Below the pieces are notes generated by a model. It was not told the origin of the DNA and did no database searches. It was given only the letters and a program-made list of their open reading frames with translations. Shown here one piece after another: positions 17,695 to 27,224 of a stretch of 64,000 nucleotides of DNA (position 1 is its first letter; each line of letters opens with the position of its first letter). Position numbers and translations under genes: made by a program. The DNA is taken from positions 16,247 to 80,246 of the forward strand of contig CALWNQ010000011.1 of assembly GCA_944382875.1 (NCBI GenBank). Direction: 5' to 3'. Origin of the DNA: an uncultured Clostridia bacterium. GTDB taxonomy: Bacteria > Bacillota > Clostridia > Oscillospirales > Ruminococcaceae.

Positions 17695-18948
17695 TTGCCC
17701 GCAGAAACAGAGAACAGCTGCTGTCATCATCGCTTCCGGTGTCAAAATCGCCTGCTGCCAGAAATCCCCATCCAGTTCTTCTGTCTTTTCTGCCCGGTAA
17801 AACAGCTCCAGACAGCTGCGGATCGCCTGCCAGCCGCTCGGATGTTCCTCGGTATCCTCCATTTTGCGCCAGCACGCCGCGCATTCCTGCAAAAAGCTCT
17901 CAGTCGAATAAACTTCCAATGGACTCACATGCAGGTATTCCCCCGCGATTTCACATGCTGCCAGAAACTGCTCGCTGTTTTCCCGCAGATTTCCGCGTTT
18001 TTTAGATAGAATCCGCCGGATCCGGAACCAAGCTGCTTTCTCGGCGGCAAGTACCCCCATTTTCCCCTCAAAGGAATGTACCCGGCTTTTTTCATAAAAG
18101 GCAACCAGCTTCTGTCCAAAGTCATCGGTCAGCGCAGACCTACTCCCCGGAACAAAAGCATATGCCCAGCCTTCATACCGGCCATATAGTTTCATCGCAT
18201 CCAAATAGCCCAACTTCATATTCCGGCGGGAAAGCCCCGGCTCGAACCACAAAAACGGTCCCAGATCCCAGTAACTGCTGATGATTTTGACCTTCATTGT
18301 CCGATTCTTGGCCTTTTTTTCCAGTCCGATCCCATCCAGTGAAACAGCCAGCACCTCCTCCGCACCAAGCCGTGCAGCCAGGTTGACCGGTTGGTTGTCG
18401 TGATAACCGCCGTCGATAAAGCGGCTGCCATCAATCTCCTTGCTGCGGAAAGCAGGAAAACAAGCCGCCGACGCAGCCAGATAATCGCAGAGCTTTCCCT
18501 CCGGGATTTCCTCAAGCGAAACCTCCAGCGGTTTCATGGAAGGGTATTCCACCGTGACAAGTCCAAACGCAATCCCAGATTCCCGCACTTTCTTCTCCTC
18601 TACATACCGGCGCATCAGGGCTTCCAGTGGCGTAAAGTCCGCACCCTCCGAAGCCATCGCTCTCCGGATAAACGGAATCCAGACATCCGCTTCCCAGCCG
18701 TTCCGGGTATAGTCCACTTCACGCGGAAAATCAGGAAAATTCACAATGTCCCCGGTATAGAGCGAAAGCCACAGTTCTTCTGCTGCTTGATAATCCCCCT
18801 GAATCATCAGAATACCATTCAAAGCCCCAACGGATGAGCCAGTAATCACGGAAAACTCTATGTCAAGCTCCCGGAATGCTTTCCATACTCCGATTTGGTA
18901 TGCCCCACGCGAACCGCCGCCCGCCAAGACAAGACCTCTTCTGCCCAT
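17692..18948 (-). CDS. Patatin-like phospholipase
   Basis: This 418-residue protein has a patatin domain in its first ~210 residues. The oxyanion loop is GGGSRGAYQ, the nucleophile serine lies in GSSVG, and the dyad Asp is in DGGYHDNQPV. It is therefore a predicted Ser/Asp lipid acyl hydrolase, RssA/YlbK-like in its first part. The C-terminal half is not recognised and carries several Trp and Cys; it may set specificity. No signal peptide is seen, so it acts in the cytoplasm or at the inner membrane face. The start has a GAGGGGG site. It lies 13 bp downstream of the CDF transporter gene. Confidence 0.88.
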   Translation of the reverse strand: MGRRGLVLAGGGSRGAYQIGVWKAFRELDIEFSVITGSSVGALNGILMIQGDYQAAEELWLSLYTGDIVNFPDFPREVDYTRNGWEADVWIPFIRRAMASEGADFTPLEALMRRYVEEKKVRESGIAFGLVTVEYPSMKPLEVSLEEIPEGKLCDYLAASAACFPAFRSKEIDGSRFIDGGYHDNQPVNLAARLGAEEVLAVSLDGIGLEKKAKNRTMKVKIISSYWDLGPFLWFEPGLSRRNMKLGYLDAMKLYGRYEGWAYAFVPGSRSALTDDFGQKLVAFYEKSRVHSFEGKMGVLAAEKAAWFRIRRILSKKRGNLRENSEQFLAACEIAGEYLHVSPLEVYSTESFLQECAACWRKMEDTEEHPSGWQAIRSCLELFYRAEKTEELDGDFWQQAILTPEAMMTAAVLCFCGQ

Positions 18949-18961
18949 AAAGCGCCCCCTC

Positions 18962-20140
18962 TCAGCCTAAATCTGTATAGTTGCGATCGACATTAACCAC
19001 TGTATAGTACTGTTTTTCCGGCGCAGCAGCCTGCACCTTCTCCTGGATTTCCTCCCGCAGGGAATCCGCGCTCCGTTTGCAGCTGGACGGTACCACAATG
19101 TCAAAAATCACATTGGTATGAGAATAGCCGCGCACCATCCGGAAATCGTGCATCGAGATACCTTTTCCCAGCCCGGAAACAATCCGTACAACCTTTTCTC
19201 GAAGCTCATTCAGCTCCGGGTCGTCGGTAATGATGGGGTCCATATGGACGATCAGATTCATGCCGCCCGCTGCAAAATCCCGCTCAATATTATCACAAAG
19301 GTCATGGCTTTCCATCACATCCCGATTGGCGTCTACCTCCACATGAACGGAAGCAAAGCATCTTCCCGGGCCGTAATCATGCACCATCAGGTCGTGAATC
19401 CCCAGCACGCCTTCATAAGAACGGAGCTTTTTCATCGTTTTTTTCACCAGGTCGCGATCGGGCGCTTCCCCTAAAAGAGGGCTCAATGTATCCCGAATCA
19501 GGTTGATGCCAGACCAGAGGATAAACAATGCAATCGCCATACCCATCCAGCCATCCAGCCGCAGGCCACTCCACTTTGCAATCAGCACCGAAATTAAAAC
19601 AGCCGATGTAGCGATCACGTCGTTGCGGCTGTCCATCGCGGTAGCTTCCAGCGCAGTCGAATCGATGATTTTTCCCACCTTGTGGTTAAACAGCATCATC
19701 CAGAATTTCACCAAAATCGAAGCAATCAGCACTCCCACCGAAATCCAGCTGAACGGCGTTTGTTCCGGATGCAGGATCTTGTCAAACGAAGAGCTGATCA
19801 GGTTAAAACTGACCATTACAATCAGCATTGCTACAACCAGTCCAGACACATACTCCATCCTTGCATGGCCGAATGGATGCTCTTTATCGGCGGGACGGGA
19901 GGACATTTTGAAACAGATGAGCGTTACAGCCGAAGAAGTTGCATCGGACAGGTTGTTGATACCATCTGCCAGTACAGAAATGCTTTGGAAGAGCAAACCT
20001 GCCAGCATCTTCCCGCCGCCCAACAGAACATTGCAAAAGATCCCCACCAGACCAGCCATCCGCCCATAGCTGCTCCGCACTTCCGGATTGGAAGTATTGG
20101 GATAATCTTTTACCAGATGCCGGATCAAAAAGTTTGTCAT
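18962..20140 (-). CDS. Cation diffusion facilitator family transporter
   Basis: This 392-residue metal-proton antiporter probably exports a divalent cation (Zn, Fe, Mn or Co). About six transmembrane helices span residues 25-225. The metal site is built from ADGINNLSDA in helix 2 and the DSRNDV segment in helix 5, and HPFGHARMEY is the conserved loop. The cytoplasmic C-terminal domain is longer than usual and His/Asp-rich. The metal cannot be decided from sequence. Its own promoter lies at 20204-20232; the patatin gene follows closely and may be co-transcribed. Confidence 0.92.
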   Translation of the reverse strand: MTNFLIRHLVKDYPNTSNPEVRSSYGRMAGLVGIFCNVLLGGGKMLAGLLFQSISVLADGINNLSDATSSAVTLICFKMSSRPADKEHPFGHARMEYVSGLVVAMLIVMVSFNLISSSFDKILHPEQTPFSWISVGVLIASILVKFWMMLFNHKVGKIIDSTALEATAMDSRNDVIATSAVLISVLIAKWSGLRLDGWMGMAIALFILWSGINLIRDTLSPLLGEAPDRDLVKKTMKKLRSYEGVLGIHDLMVHDYGPGRCFASVHVEVDANRDVMESHDLCDNIERDFAAGGMNLIVHMDPIITDDPELNELREKVVRIVSGLGKGISMHDFRMVRGYSHTNVIFDIVVPSSCKRSADSLREEIQEKVQAAAPEKQYYTVVNVDRNYTDLG

Positions 20141-20203
20141 ATATTACGATTCCCTTTCAAATGAAATTTCCCTGTCCGATAAACGGCCAGGGTGCTAAGA
20201 AAC

Positions 20204-20232
20204 AGTATACTGTCTTTTTTTAATAAAATCAA
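20204..20232 (-). promoter_or_regulatory. Sigma-A promoter for the CDF transporter
   Basis: Minus strand: TTGATT and TATACT separated by 17 bp. Confidence 0.7.
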
Positions 20233-20295
20233 GAAGAATTTGCAACAAAAGCTTGTATTTTCGCTACTGAATATATGATTGGAAAAAAGCGCCGC

Positions 20296-20324
20296 TTGAT
20301 TTGGGGCAGTTTTTCTGCTATACT
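20296..20324 (+). promoter_or_regulatory. Sigma-A promoter for the GHL10 glycosidase
   Basis: TTGATT and TATACT separated by 17 bp, about 40 bp upstream of the start codon. It is divergent from the CDF promoter. Confidence 0.75.
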
Positions 20325-20362
20325 TTTTGGTGCAATCTTTGAGGCAAAGGAAAGGTGCTGCT

Positions 20363-22114
20363 ATGAAACATTTAAAAACACTGTGTGCATGGGTACTGAC
20401 GCTCGCTGTCGCCCTTTCGGTATTCGCGCTGCCCGCCTCCGCGGCAAACACACAAAAAAAGGACTTCCGCGCGGTTTGGGTATCCACAATCTACAATCTG
20501 GATTATCCTTCTTCCGCCACAACCGATCCCGCTAAACTGAAAGCGGAAGCAAATGAAATTCTCGACAACTGTGTTGAACTCGGCATGACCGCGGTTATTT
20601 TGCAGGTGCGTCCCTCAGGCGATGCTCTGTACGATTCCGATATTTTCCCCTGGAGCAAATATCTTACCGGCTCTCAGGGAACTGCCCCCTCCGGCAACTT
20701 TGACCCGCTGGAGTACTGGGTAGCAGAAGCGCATAAACGCGGACTGGAACTTCACGCTTGGATCAATCCCTACCGTGTTACCCGTTCCGGCGCTTCCGAC
20801 TACAACTCCCTTTCGGCAGACAATCCTGCCCTGCTTCACCCGGAATGGGTTGTCAAACACTCGGACGGCAACTACTATCTTGATCCCGGTATCCCCGAAG
20901 TCCGGCAGCTTGTTGTAAATGGTGCCGCAGAAATCGTGCAAAACTACGATGTGGATGGCATCCACCTGGATGACTACTTCTATCCGGGCACCAATTTTGA
21001 CGATGCAGATACCTATGCAAAATATGGTGCCGGTTTTTCTAACATCGATGATTGGCGGCGCAATAACGTCAACCTCCTGATTCAGGAGCTGGATTCTACC
21101 CTGCACAAACTGGATCCGGATATTTCATTTGGCGTCAGCCCGTTTGGCATCTGGGCCAACAGCTCCAGCATGACCGGTGGTTCCAACACCAACGGCAATC
21201 AGACCTACTTCTCGCATTACGCTGACACTCGCAAATGGGTAAAAGAAGGTTGGCTGGATTACATTTGCCCACAGATTTACTGGGAGATCGGTCACAGTCT
21301 GGCAGATTATAAAACGCTGGCATACTGGTGGGCGGATGTGGTAAAAGGCACCGATGTCGAACTTTATATCGGCATGGCAGACTACAAAGCCGGAAATTCC
21401 AGCGCATCCAGTCCCTGGTACGGCATCAAAGCCATTGAGGATCAGTTGGCACTCAACGCACAGATCCCGGAAATTACCGGTGAAGTTCATTTCCGCTATA
21501 AGTTCCTGTACTCGGTTTCCGGATTGGAAGATCTGTATAAAAAGACATATGCGTCTTCCTCCGAACCAGAACAGCCTTCGGATAAACCGGATGGAAACAC
21601 TGTAGTCAAACAGTATTCTTCCCAGGATAAAAAAGGTTCCTGGACATTGTATGGAAACGGTACGTGGGAGTTCCTCATCAACGGCAAAGCCGCAACCGGC
21701 TGGCAGCTGATTGACAACACTTATTACTGGTTCGGCCAGGACGGAAAAATGGCTACTGGCTGGCAAAAGCTCGACGGTGTCTGGTACTACCTCAAAGACT
21801 GGGGCGGTATGGCCACCGGCTGGCAGAAGCTCGATGGTGTGTGGTACTATCTCAAGGATTGGGGTGGTATGGCTACCGGTTGGCAGTATCTGGATGGCAA
21901 ATGGTACTATCTGCGCGACTGGGGCGGCATGGCGGTTGACTGGGTGAAAGACGGCGACACCTGGTACTGGATGAACGGCTCCGGTGCCATGGTTTCCAAC
22001 GGCTGGCAGCTCATCCGCGGAAAATGGTATTACTTCTATCAAAGCGGCGCAATGGCGGCTAACACCGTCACTCCAGACGGTTATCAGGTTGATGTCTCCG
22101 GCGCTTGGATCTGA
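20363..22114 (+). CDS. Secreted GHL10 (YngK/DUF187) glycosidase with C-terminal wall-binding repeats
   Basis: A 583-residue exported protein. A signal peptide (about 1-27, ending ALPASA) precedes a GHL10 barrel (about 33-405) that starts with the typical FRAVWVSTIYNLD and has DGIHLDDYFYP and VSPFGIWAN. Members such as YngK are linked to hydrolysis of peptidoglycan glycans or other polysaccharides; the exact substrate is not established here. A Ser/Pro/Glu linker leads to about six repeats of the WYYL..GGMATGWQ type, as in choline-binding modules. Two adjacent repeats are nearly identical in DNA. The ATG at 20363 follows an AAAGG site and gives the signal peptide. It has its own promoter and terminator. 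Confidence 0.92.
   Translation: MKHLKTLCAWVLTLAVALSVFALPASAANTQKKDFRAVWVSTIYNLDYPSSATTDPAKLKAEANEILDNCVELGMTAVILQVRPSGDALYDSDIFPWSKYLTGSQGTAPSGNFDPLEYWVAEAHKRGLELHAWINPYRVTRSGASDYNSLSADNPALLHPEWVVKHSDGNYYLDPGIPEVRQLVVNGAAEIVQNYDVDGIHLDDYFYPGTNFDDADTYAKYGAGFSNIDDWRRNNVNLLIQELDSTLHKLDPDISFGVSPFGIWANSSSMTGGSNTNGNQTYFSHYADTRKWVKEGWLDYICPQIYWEIGHSLADYKTLAYWWADVVKGTDVELYIGMADYKAGNSSASSPWYGIKAIEDQLALNAQIPEITGEVHFRYKFLYSVSGLEDLYKKTYASSSEPEQPSDKPDGNTVVKQYSSQDKKGSWTLYGNGTWEFLINGKAATGWQLIDNTYYWFGQDGKMATGWQKLDGVWYYLKDWGGMATGWQKLDGVWYYLKDWGGMATGWQYLDGKWYYLRDWGGMAVDWVKDGDTWYWMNGSGAMVSNGWQLIRGKWYYFYQSGAMAANTVTPDGYQVDVSGAWI
21760..21935 (+). repeat. Near-identical cell-wall-binding repeat units in the GHL10 gene
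   Basis: Three consecutive units of about 63 bp each encode TGWQ-K/Y-LDG-WYYL-DWGGMA. The first two encode identical 21-residue blocks with only synonymous differences, and the third differs by a few residues. This points to recent tandem duplication or gene conversion. Confidence 0.85.
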
Positions 22115-22118
22115 ACAG

Positions 22119-22150
22119 AATCCCCTGCATGAAAATGCGGGGGATTTTTC
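22119..22150 (+). terminator. Terminator after the GHL10 gene
   Basis: AATCCCCTGCAT pairs with ATGCGGGGGATT, followed by TTT. Confidence 0.85.
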
Positions 22151-22162
22151 ATTTTGCAAGAA

Positions 22163-22191
22163 TTGACAGAACGAAATGGCTGTGCTATGAT
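22163..22191 (+). promoter_or_regulatory. Sigma-A promoter for the GH32-fructokinase operon
   Basis: TTGACA and TATGAT with a 17-bp spacer, about 33 bp upstream of the GH32 start codon. Confidence 0.8.
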
Positions 22192-22223
22192 GAAACAAAG
22201 TTTGATTGTGAGGTGCTCCCGTT

Positions 22224-23783
22224 ATGTATGTGTATAAACTGACCGTCCCTCCTATTGCTGAAAAGAAAATCTACCTTTGGATCCCTGTCTGCCTGAGCGG
22301 TGAGCTGAAACGGCTCCGTATCCGAACCGAAGATGGCACCATTTGGCAGGAAATGCAGCTTCGCCCCGGAAAAGCGGATTGGTATGCGCCGCTGGATGTT
22401 TCTGCCTATGCAGGCAGCAGCCTGTTTTTCGATACAGACGCACCGGCAGACTGGTTTGGTAACCTGCAATTTTCTTCCCATCCACCCAAACGGGAAAGCT
22501 GTTCCCGGCCGCAGCTTCATTTTACAACCGACCGCGGCTGGAACAACGATCCGAATGGCTTGATTTTCCGGGATGGCGTCTGGCACATGTTCTTTCAATA
22601 CAATCCCTATGATGTAGAGTGGAACAATATGCAGTGGGGACACGCGGTCAGCCGCGACCTCATCCGCTGGCAGCAGCTCGACACCGCGCTTTTTCCGGAT
22701 GAGACCGGCACAATGTATTCGGGCAGCGCTGTCACTGACCGGAAAGGTTCCCTTGGATTCGGAAAAGGTAGTCTCGCCTTCTTCTACACCGCCGCAGGGG
22801 ATAAAAACGACTGGTCGGCCGGTGTTCCGTTTACCCAGCGAATTGCTGTCCTTCGCCCGAATGCCGCAGCTCCGGAACTCGACTGTGCCATGGAAAAAAC
22901 CGGCATCACCGCTGTGGGGCACATTGCGGGAGAAAACCGAGATCCCAAAGTATTCTGGCACGAAGCATCTTCTTCCTACATTATGGTGCTGTATCTGGAC
23001 GGGCATGACTTCGCCGTTTTCCGTTCACCGGACCTCCGGAAATGGACGCTCAGCCAGCAGCTGACTTTGGAGGAAAGCTGGGAATGTCCCGACCTGTTCT
23101 GTCTTCCCGTTGAAGGCAGTGGCGAAACCCGATGGGTATTCTGGGCAGCCGACGGTTATTACTTCATCGGTGACTTTGACGGCTACCGGTTCACACCGGA
23201 AAGCGGGCGGCTCTGCGCCTACGCTGAAACCGGCAGCCGGATCCCCTATGCCGCCCAGACATTCAGCGGCACAGAGGGGCGAGTCATTTCCGTTGCCTGG
23301 TTCCGCCTCCCCAATCGAAATAAGCCCTATACCGGCATGATGTCTATCCCCGCCGAATTTTCATTGGTACAAACCGAAAATGGCCTGCGTCTGCGGGCGC
23401 CTTATGTAAAGGAACTGGAAACCTTCCGCCGGAAGCTGGAGCACTTCACTGATTTTTCGCAGCCCATCCCACTGCCGGAAGACAGCGCCTGGATGCTGGA
23501 CATTTCTGCGAACAGCAATCTGGAAATAGAGCTTCCGTTTGGCGCTGTTTCGCTCAAAGACGAGAATCTGACTGTCCTCGGTTCTTCTTTTGCACTCCCC
23601 AAAGAAAATAACCGGTGCTTTACCCTGCTTGCCGATCTGGAGGTTCTGGAACTGCACGCAGCGAATGACACCATCTGTGCTGTCTGGGAGCTCCCGCCGC
23701 AGAAAGGTGGAAATATCCGCCTGCATCCGGAAGCAGCCGATTCCGCGCAAGCTATCCTGTCTGTTTTTGACACAAACCGGTAA
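22224..23783 (+). CDS. Glycoside hydrolase family 32 (fructan/sucrose hydrolase)
   Basis: This 519-residue enzyme releases fructose from sucrose, inulin or levan-type oligosaccharides. The catalytic triad of GH32 is present: nucleophile Asp in WNNDPNGL, transition-state Asp in NRDPKVF, and acid/base Glu in WECPDLF. An unusual N-terminal domain of ~95 residues precedes the propeller, and a beta-sandwich domain follows. There is no signal peptide, so imported short fructans or sucrose are the likely substrates. The fructokinase gene follows after 17 bp, so the product is phosphorylated at once. No transporter is linked here. Confidence 0.92.
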   Translation: MYVYKLTVPPIAEKKIYLWIPVCLSGELKRLRIRTEDGTIWQEMQLRPGKADWYAPLDVSAYAGSSLFFDTDAPADWFGNLQFSSHPPKRESCSRPQLHFTTDRGWNNDPNGLIFRDGVWHMFFQYNPYDVEWNNMQWGHAVSRDLIRWQQLDTALFPDETGTMYSGSAVTDRKGSLGFGKGSLAFFYTAAGDKNDWSAGVPFTQRIAVLRPNAAAPELDCAMEKTGITAVGHIAGENRDPKVFWHEASSSYIMVLYLDGHDFAVFRSPDLRKWTLSQQLTLEESWECPDLFCLPVEGSGETRWVFWAADGYYFIGDFDGYRFTPESGRLCAYAETGSRIPYAAQTFSGTEGRVISVAWFRLPNRNKPYTGMMSIPAEFSLVQTENGLRLRAPYVKELETFRRKLEHFTDFSQPIPLPEDSAWMLDISANSNLEIELPFGAVSLKDENLTVLGSSFALPKENNRCFTLLADLEVLELHAANDTICAVWELPPQKGGNIRLHPEAADSAQAILSVFDTNR

Positions 23784-23800
23784 GAAAGGAGCTTTTTATC

Positions 23801-24760
23801 ATGTTTGATGTTCTTTCGTTGGGAGAAATGCTCATCGACTTTACGCCAGTCGGTATCTCCGAAAACGGCAACCCGATTTTTGAGCGGAACCCGGGCGGCG
23901 GTCCCGCCAATATGGCCTGTGCCGCAGCCAAAATGGGCGCGAAAACCGCTTTCCTTGGCAAGGTCGGCAAGGACGCCTTCGGTACCGCGCTCAAAGAAAC
24001 GCTGGACAAAAACGGCGTCAACTCCGACCGTCTGATCCTTTCCCCCGAATACCCCACCACCCTCGCCTTTGTCCACCTGGATGCGGACGGGGACCGCTCG
24101 TTCAGCTTTTACCGCCACAACGGCGCGGATACCATGCTCAGCTTTTCCGAGGTGGACTGCGCGGTTCTGGATGACTGCCGCTTCTTCTTCTGCAGCTCGG
24201 TGCTGATGGCAGAAGGTCCCTCCCGCCGCACCAGCTTTTCCCTGATGGAGGAGGCCAAAAAGCGCGGCGTCTGTACTGTCTTTGATCCCAATCTGCGCCC
24301 CAATCTCTGGGGAGATACGGAAGAAATGAAGCAGCAGGTTCTTTCCGCCATGAGACTGGCAGATATCCTGAAACTCTCGGAGGAAGAAGCCGCCTTCCTC
24401 ACCGGTATCGAAGAACCGGAACAAGCGGCCGAATTTCTGATGCGGGAATATCCGGCAAAACTCCTGCTCATCACCCTCGGCAAAAACGGCAGTATCAGCT
24501 TTACCCGCCATCTGCGGCTCCGCCATCCGGGATTCCCGGTCAAAGCGGTGGATACCACCGCGGCAGGTGATTCCTTTACCGGCGGGTTGCTGGCAGCCCT
24601 GTCTCAGACAGAAAAAACAGTGGGATCTCTGACGGAACAGGAACTGGACCGCGCTATCCGCTTTGCAAATGCGGTCGGTGCTCTTACAACCACCAAAAAA
24701 GGTTCCATCTCCGCCCTGCCCACCTGTGCAGAAGTGGAAACACTACTCCGTACAAATTGA
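23801..24760 (+). CDS. Fructokinase (PfkB family)
   Basis: This 319-residue sugar kinase phosphorylates fructose at C6. The PfkB signatures are NPGGGPANMACAAAKMG near the N-terminus and DTTAAGDSFTGGLL near the C-terminus, which holds the catalytic Asp and the anion hole. The first residues MFDVLSLGEMLIDFTP and the FYRHNGADTML segment are characteristic of bacterial fructokinases. It is the second gene after GH32, with AAGGAGC before the start. The pairing with GH32 supports fructose over ribose or KDG as substrate. Confidence 0.92.
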   Translation: MFDVLSLGEMLIDFTPVGISENGNPIFERNPGGGPANMACAAAKMGAKTAFLGKVGKDAFGTALKETLDKNGVNSDRLILSPEYPTTLAFVHLDADGDRSFSFYRHNGADTMLSFSEVDCAVLDDCRFFFCSSVLMAEGPSRRTSFSLMEEAKKRGVCTVFDPNLRPNLWGDTEEMKQQVLSAMRLADILKLSEEEAAFLTGIEEPEQAAEFLMREYPAKLLLITLGKNGSISFTRHLRLRHPGFPVKAVDTTAAGDSFTGGLLAALSQTEKTVGSLTEQELDRAIRFANAVGALTTTKKGSISALPTCAEVETLLRTN

Positions 24761-24776
24761 TTTTTCCGCTTTTCTA

Positions 24777-24805
24777 TTGACGAACCCCAAAAAAAGGAGT
24801 ACAAT
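24777..24805 (+). promoter_or_regulatory. Sigma-A promoter for asnS
   Basis: TTGACG and TACAAT separated by 17 bp, 37 bp upstream of the asnS start codon. Confidence 0.75.
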
Positions 24806-24841
24806 TATTTTATATGTATTCTTATTGAGGAGGTCATCATT

Positions 24842-26236
24842 ATGATCCGTACCGAAATCGCCGCCCTGCACCGGGATTTCCAGCATCTTGCCGGACAAAC
24901 CGTGACAGTATGCGGCTGGGTAAAAACGATTCGTGATTCCAAATCTCTGGGCTTTATTGAACTGAACGACGGCAGCAGCTTTAAAAATTTGCAAGTTGTC
25001 TTTGAAGATTCCATAGTTTCCAATTTTAAAGAGGTTACCAAATATAATGTCGGCTCCGCGATTGTTGTAAAAGGAGAAGTTGTTCTTACTCCGCAGGCAA
25101 AACAGCCGTATGAAATTCATGCGAATGAGATCGTGCTCGAGGGTGCTTCCACCCCCGATTACCCGCTCCAGAAAAAGCGCCATTCGTTGGAATTTCTGCG
25201 CACTATCGCTCATCTCCGCCCCCGCACCAACACCTTTGAAGCAGTTTTCCGGGTGCGTTCGGTTTGCGCTTACGCAATTCACAAATTCTTTAATGAACAT
25301 GGCTTCGCCTATGTCCACACCCCTCTTATTACCGCTTCGGACTGTGAAGGCGCCGGTGAAATGTTCCGGGTGACCACACTGGATCCCAAGAATCCGCCTC
25401 TCACCGAAGACGGCAAAGTAGATTTCTCCCAGGACTTCTTTGGCAAAGCCACCAATCTCACTGTTTCCGGCCAGCTGGAAGCCGAGTGTATGGCAATGGC
25501 ACTGGGCAATGTTTACACCTTCGGTCCTACTTTCCGCGCGGAAAAATCCTTTACAGCCCGCCATGCTGCTGAGTTCTGGATGGTGGAGCCGGAAATGGCG
25601 TTTGCTGACCTGAACGACGATATGCGGGTAGCGCAGGATATGGTGCAGTTTGTCATCCGTTATGTGCTGGACAACTGTCCCGATGAGCTGGCTTTCTTCA
25701 ACAATTTCTATGACAAGGGGCTCATCGAGCGGCTCACTGCTCTGGCAGATACCGATTTTGCCCATGTGACCTACACCGAAGCGGTCAAAATGCTGGAAGA
25801 GCACAACGATCAGTTCGACTACAAGGTGTTCTGGGGCTGCGATTTGCAGACGGAACATGAGCGGTACCTGACCGAGCAGATTTTCCACAAACCTGTTTTT
25901 GTCACCGATTATCCCCGGGAAATCAAAGCGTTCTATATGCGCTTAAATGATGACGGCAAGACGGTTGCGGCTATGGATATGCTGGTTCCCGGCATCGGCG
26001 AGCTGATTGGCGGCAGCCAGCGTGAGGAACGGCTGGATGTGCTAATGGAGAGCCTGGAATACTTCAAGCTGAAACCCGAAGATTATTCCTGGTATCTGGA
26101 TCTGCGCCGCTATGGCGGGACCAAACACTGCGGGTTCGGCCTCGGATTCGAGCGTCTGGTCATGTACCTCACCGGTGTAGCCAACATCCGCGACGTTCTC
26201 CCCTTCCCCCGCACCACCGGTTCGGCGGAATATTGA
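24842..26236 (+). CDS. asnS: Asparaginyl-tRNA synthetase
   Basis: This class IIb synthetase charges tRNA-Asn and has 464 residues. The N-terminal OB-fold anticodon domain (about 15-110) includes [14 protein letters not shown] and FIELNDGSS. The catalytic core has [22 protein letters not shown] (motif 2 region, with the Asn-type sequence) and the motif 3 [15 protein letters not shown]. The [10 protein letters not shown] segment and the AsnC-type [17 protein letters not shown] distinguish it from AspS. The start follows GAGGAGG. It is monocistronic, with a promoter and terminator. Confidence 0.97.
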   Translation: MIRTEIAALHRDFQHLAGQTVTVCGWVKTIRDSKSLGFIELNDGSSFKNLQVVFEDSIVSNFKEVTKYNVGSAIVVKGEVVLTPQAKQPYEIHANEIVLEGASTPDYPLQKKRHSLEFLRTIAHLRPRTNTFEAVFRVRSVCAYAIHKFFNEHGFAYVHTPLITASDCEGAGEMFRVTTLDPKNPPLTEDGKVDFSQDFFGKATNLTVSGQLEAECMAMALGNVYTFGPTFRAEKSFTARHAAEFWMVEPEMAFADLNDDMRVAQDMVQFVIRYVLDNCPDELAFFNNFYDKGLIERLTALADTDFAHVTYTEAVKMLEEHNDQFDYKVFWGCDLQTEHERYLTEQIFHKPVFVTDYPREIKAFYMRLNDDGKTVAAMDMLVPGIGELIGGSQREERLDVLMESLEYFKLKPEDYSWYLDLRRYGGTKHCGFGLGFERLVMYLTGVANIRDVLPFPRTTGSAEY

Positions 26237-26248
26237 TTTTACAAGAAC

Positions 26249-26287
26249 AAAAACTCCAGTTTCTGTATAGAAACTGGAGTTTTTTAT
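26249..26287 (+). terminator. Terminator after asnS
   Basis: AAACTCCAGTTTC pairs with GAAACTGGAGTTT, followed by TTT. It may also work on the minus strand for the convergent aldo/keto reductase gene. Confidence 0.9.
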
Positions 26288-26297
26288 TCTATTCATT

Positions 26298-27212
26298 TTA
26301 CGGCAGTTGATTCCCTGCAGCCTTGTACAATTCGTACCACTCCATCCGGCTCAGATTAATTTCGGATGCTTTGCAGATTTCCTGAACCCGTTTGGCGTTG
26401 GTGGTGCCGATGATGGGCTGGATGCCGGCCGGATGCCGGAGAATCCAGGCAATCGCGATGGCGGAAGGAGTAGCATTGTACTGTTCCGCAAGTCTGTCCA
26501 ACACTTTGTTCAGCTCCGGATATTTCTCACTGCCGATAAATACGCCTTCAAAGAAGCCGTACTGGAACGGCGACCATGCCTGGATGGTGATGTTGTTCAG
26601 GCGGCAGTATTCCAGCACCGAACCGTCAAGATCCCGCGCGGGATTGATCTGCATATTGACATTCAGTCCGGAATCGATCATCCCGGTATGGCAGAGGGAA
26701 AGCTGCAGCTGATTGATGATCAGCTTGTCTTCCAAACTGTGGTTTAACAGCTCCATCTGGAGCGGCTTCTGATTGCTGACGCCAAAATACCGCACTTTCC
26801 CGGATTTCCGCAGCTCTGTAAATGCCTCTGCAACCTCTTCCGGTTCCATCAGGGTGTCGGGGCGGTGGAGCAGCAGCACATCCAGATAATCGGTTTTTAA
26901 GCGGCGCAGGCTTCCTTCTACCGATTTCAGGATGTGCTCTTTGGAAAAGTCATAAATCCCATCGTGAATGGCACATTTGCTCTGGATGCAGATTTTTTCT
27001 CGGAGAGAAGGTGTCCCCGAAATCGCTTCAGCAAATACTTCCTCCGATTTTCCACCGCCATAGATGTCAGCGTGATCGAAAAAGTCGATTCCAGAATCCA
27101 ACGCGGTACGAATCAGATTTTCCGCTTCCTTTTTCCCCATGCCGCTGATCCGCATGCACCCAAGCGAAATCTCTGAAGCAGAAAATTTTCCGCCAATTTT
27201 TAACTGTTTCAT
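26298..27212 (-). CDS. Aldo/keto reductase (YdhF-like)
   Basis: This 304-residue NADPH-dependent oxidoreductase is a TIM barrel. The active-site tetrad is visible: Asp and Tyr in FFDHADIYGGG, Lys in IQSKCA and His in LLLHRPD. The nucleotide-binding tail contains GTTNAKRVQEICKAS. The overall wording resembles the E. coli YdhF group, whose natural substrate is unknown. The start follows GGAGGAAATAAC. It lies 12 bp downstream of the small FakA-middle-like gene in a three-gene minus-strand cluster. Confidence 0.9.
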   Translation of the reverse strand: MKQLKIGGKFSASEISLGCMRISGMGKKEAENLIRTALDSGIDFFDHADIYGGGKSEEVFAEAISGTPSLREKICIQSKCAIHDGIYDFSKEHILKSVEGSLRRLKTDYLDVLLLHRPDTLMEPEEVAEAFTELRKSGKVRYFGVSNQKPLQMELLNHSLEDKLIINQLQLSLCHTGMIDSGLNVNMQINPARDLDGSVLEYCRLNNITIQAWSPFQYGFFEGVFIGSEKYPELNKVLDRLAEQYNATPSAIAIAWILRHPAGIQPIIGTTNAKRVQEICKASEINLSRMEWYELYKAAGNQLP

Positions 27213-27224
27213 GTTATTTCCTCC

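Noticed and set aside
16160..17884. A 574-codon minus-strand frame antisense to the hydrogenase gene
   Set aside because: The hydrogenase motifs are intact on the plus strand. The antisense frame has no ribosome site and no recognisable domain.
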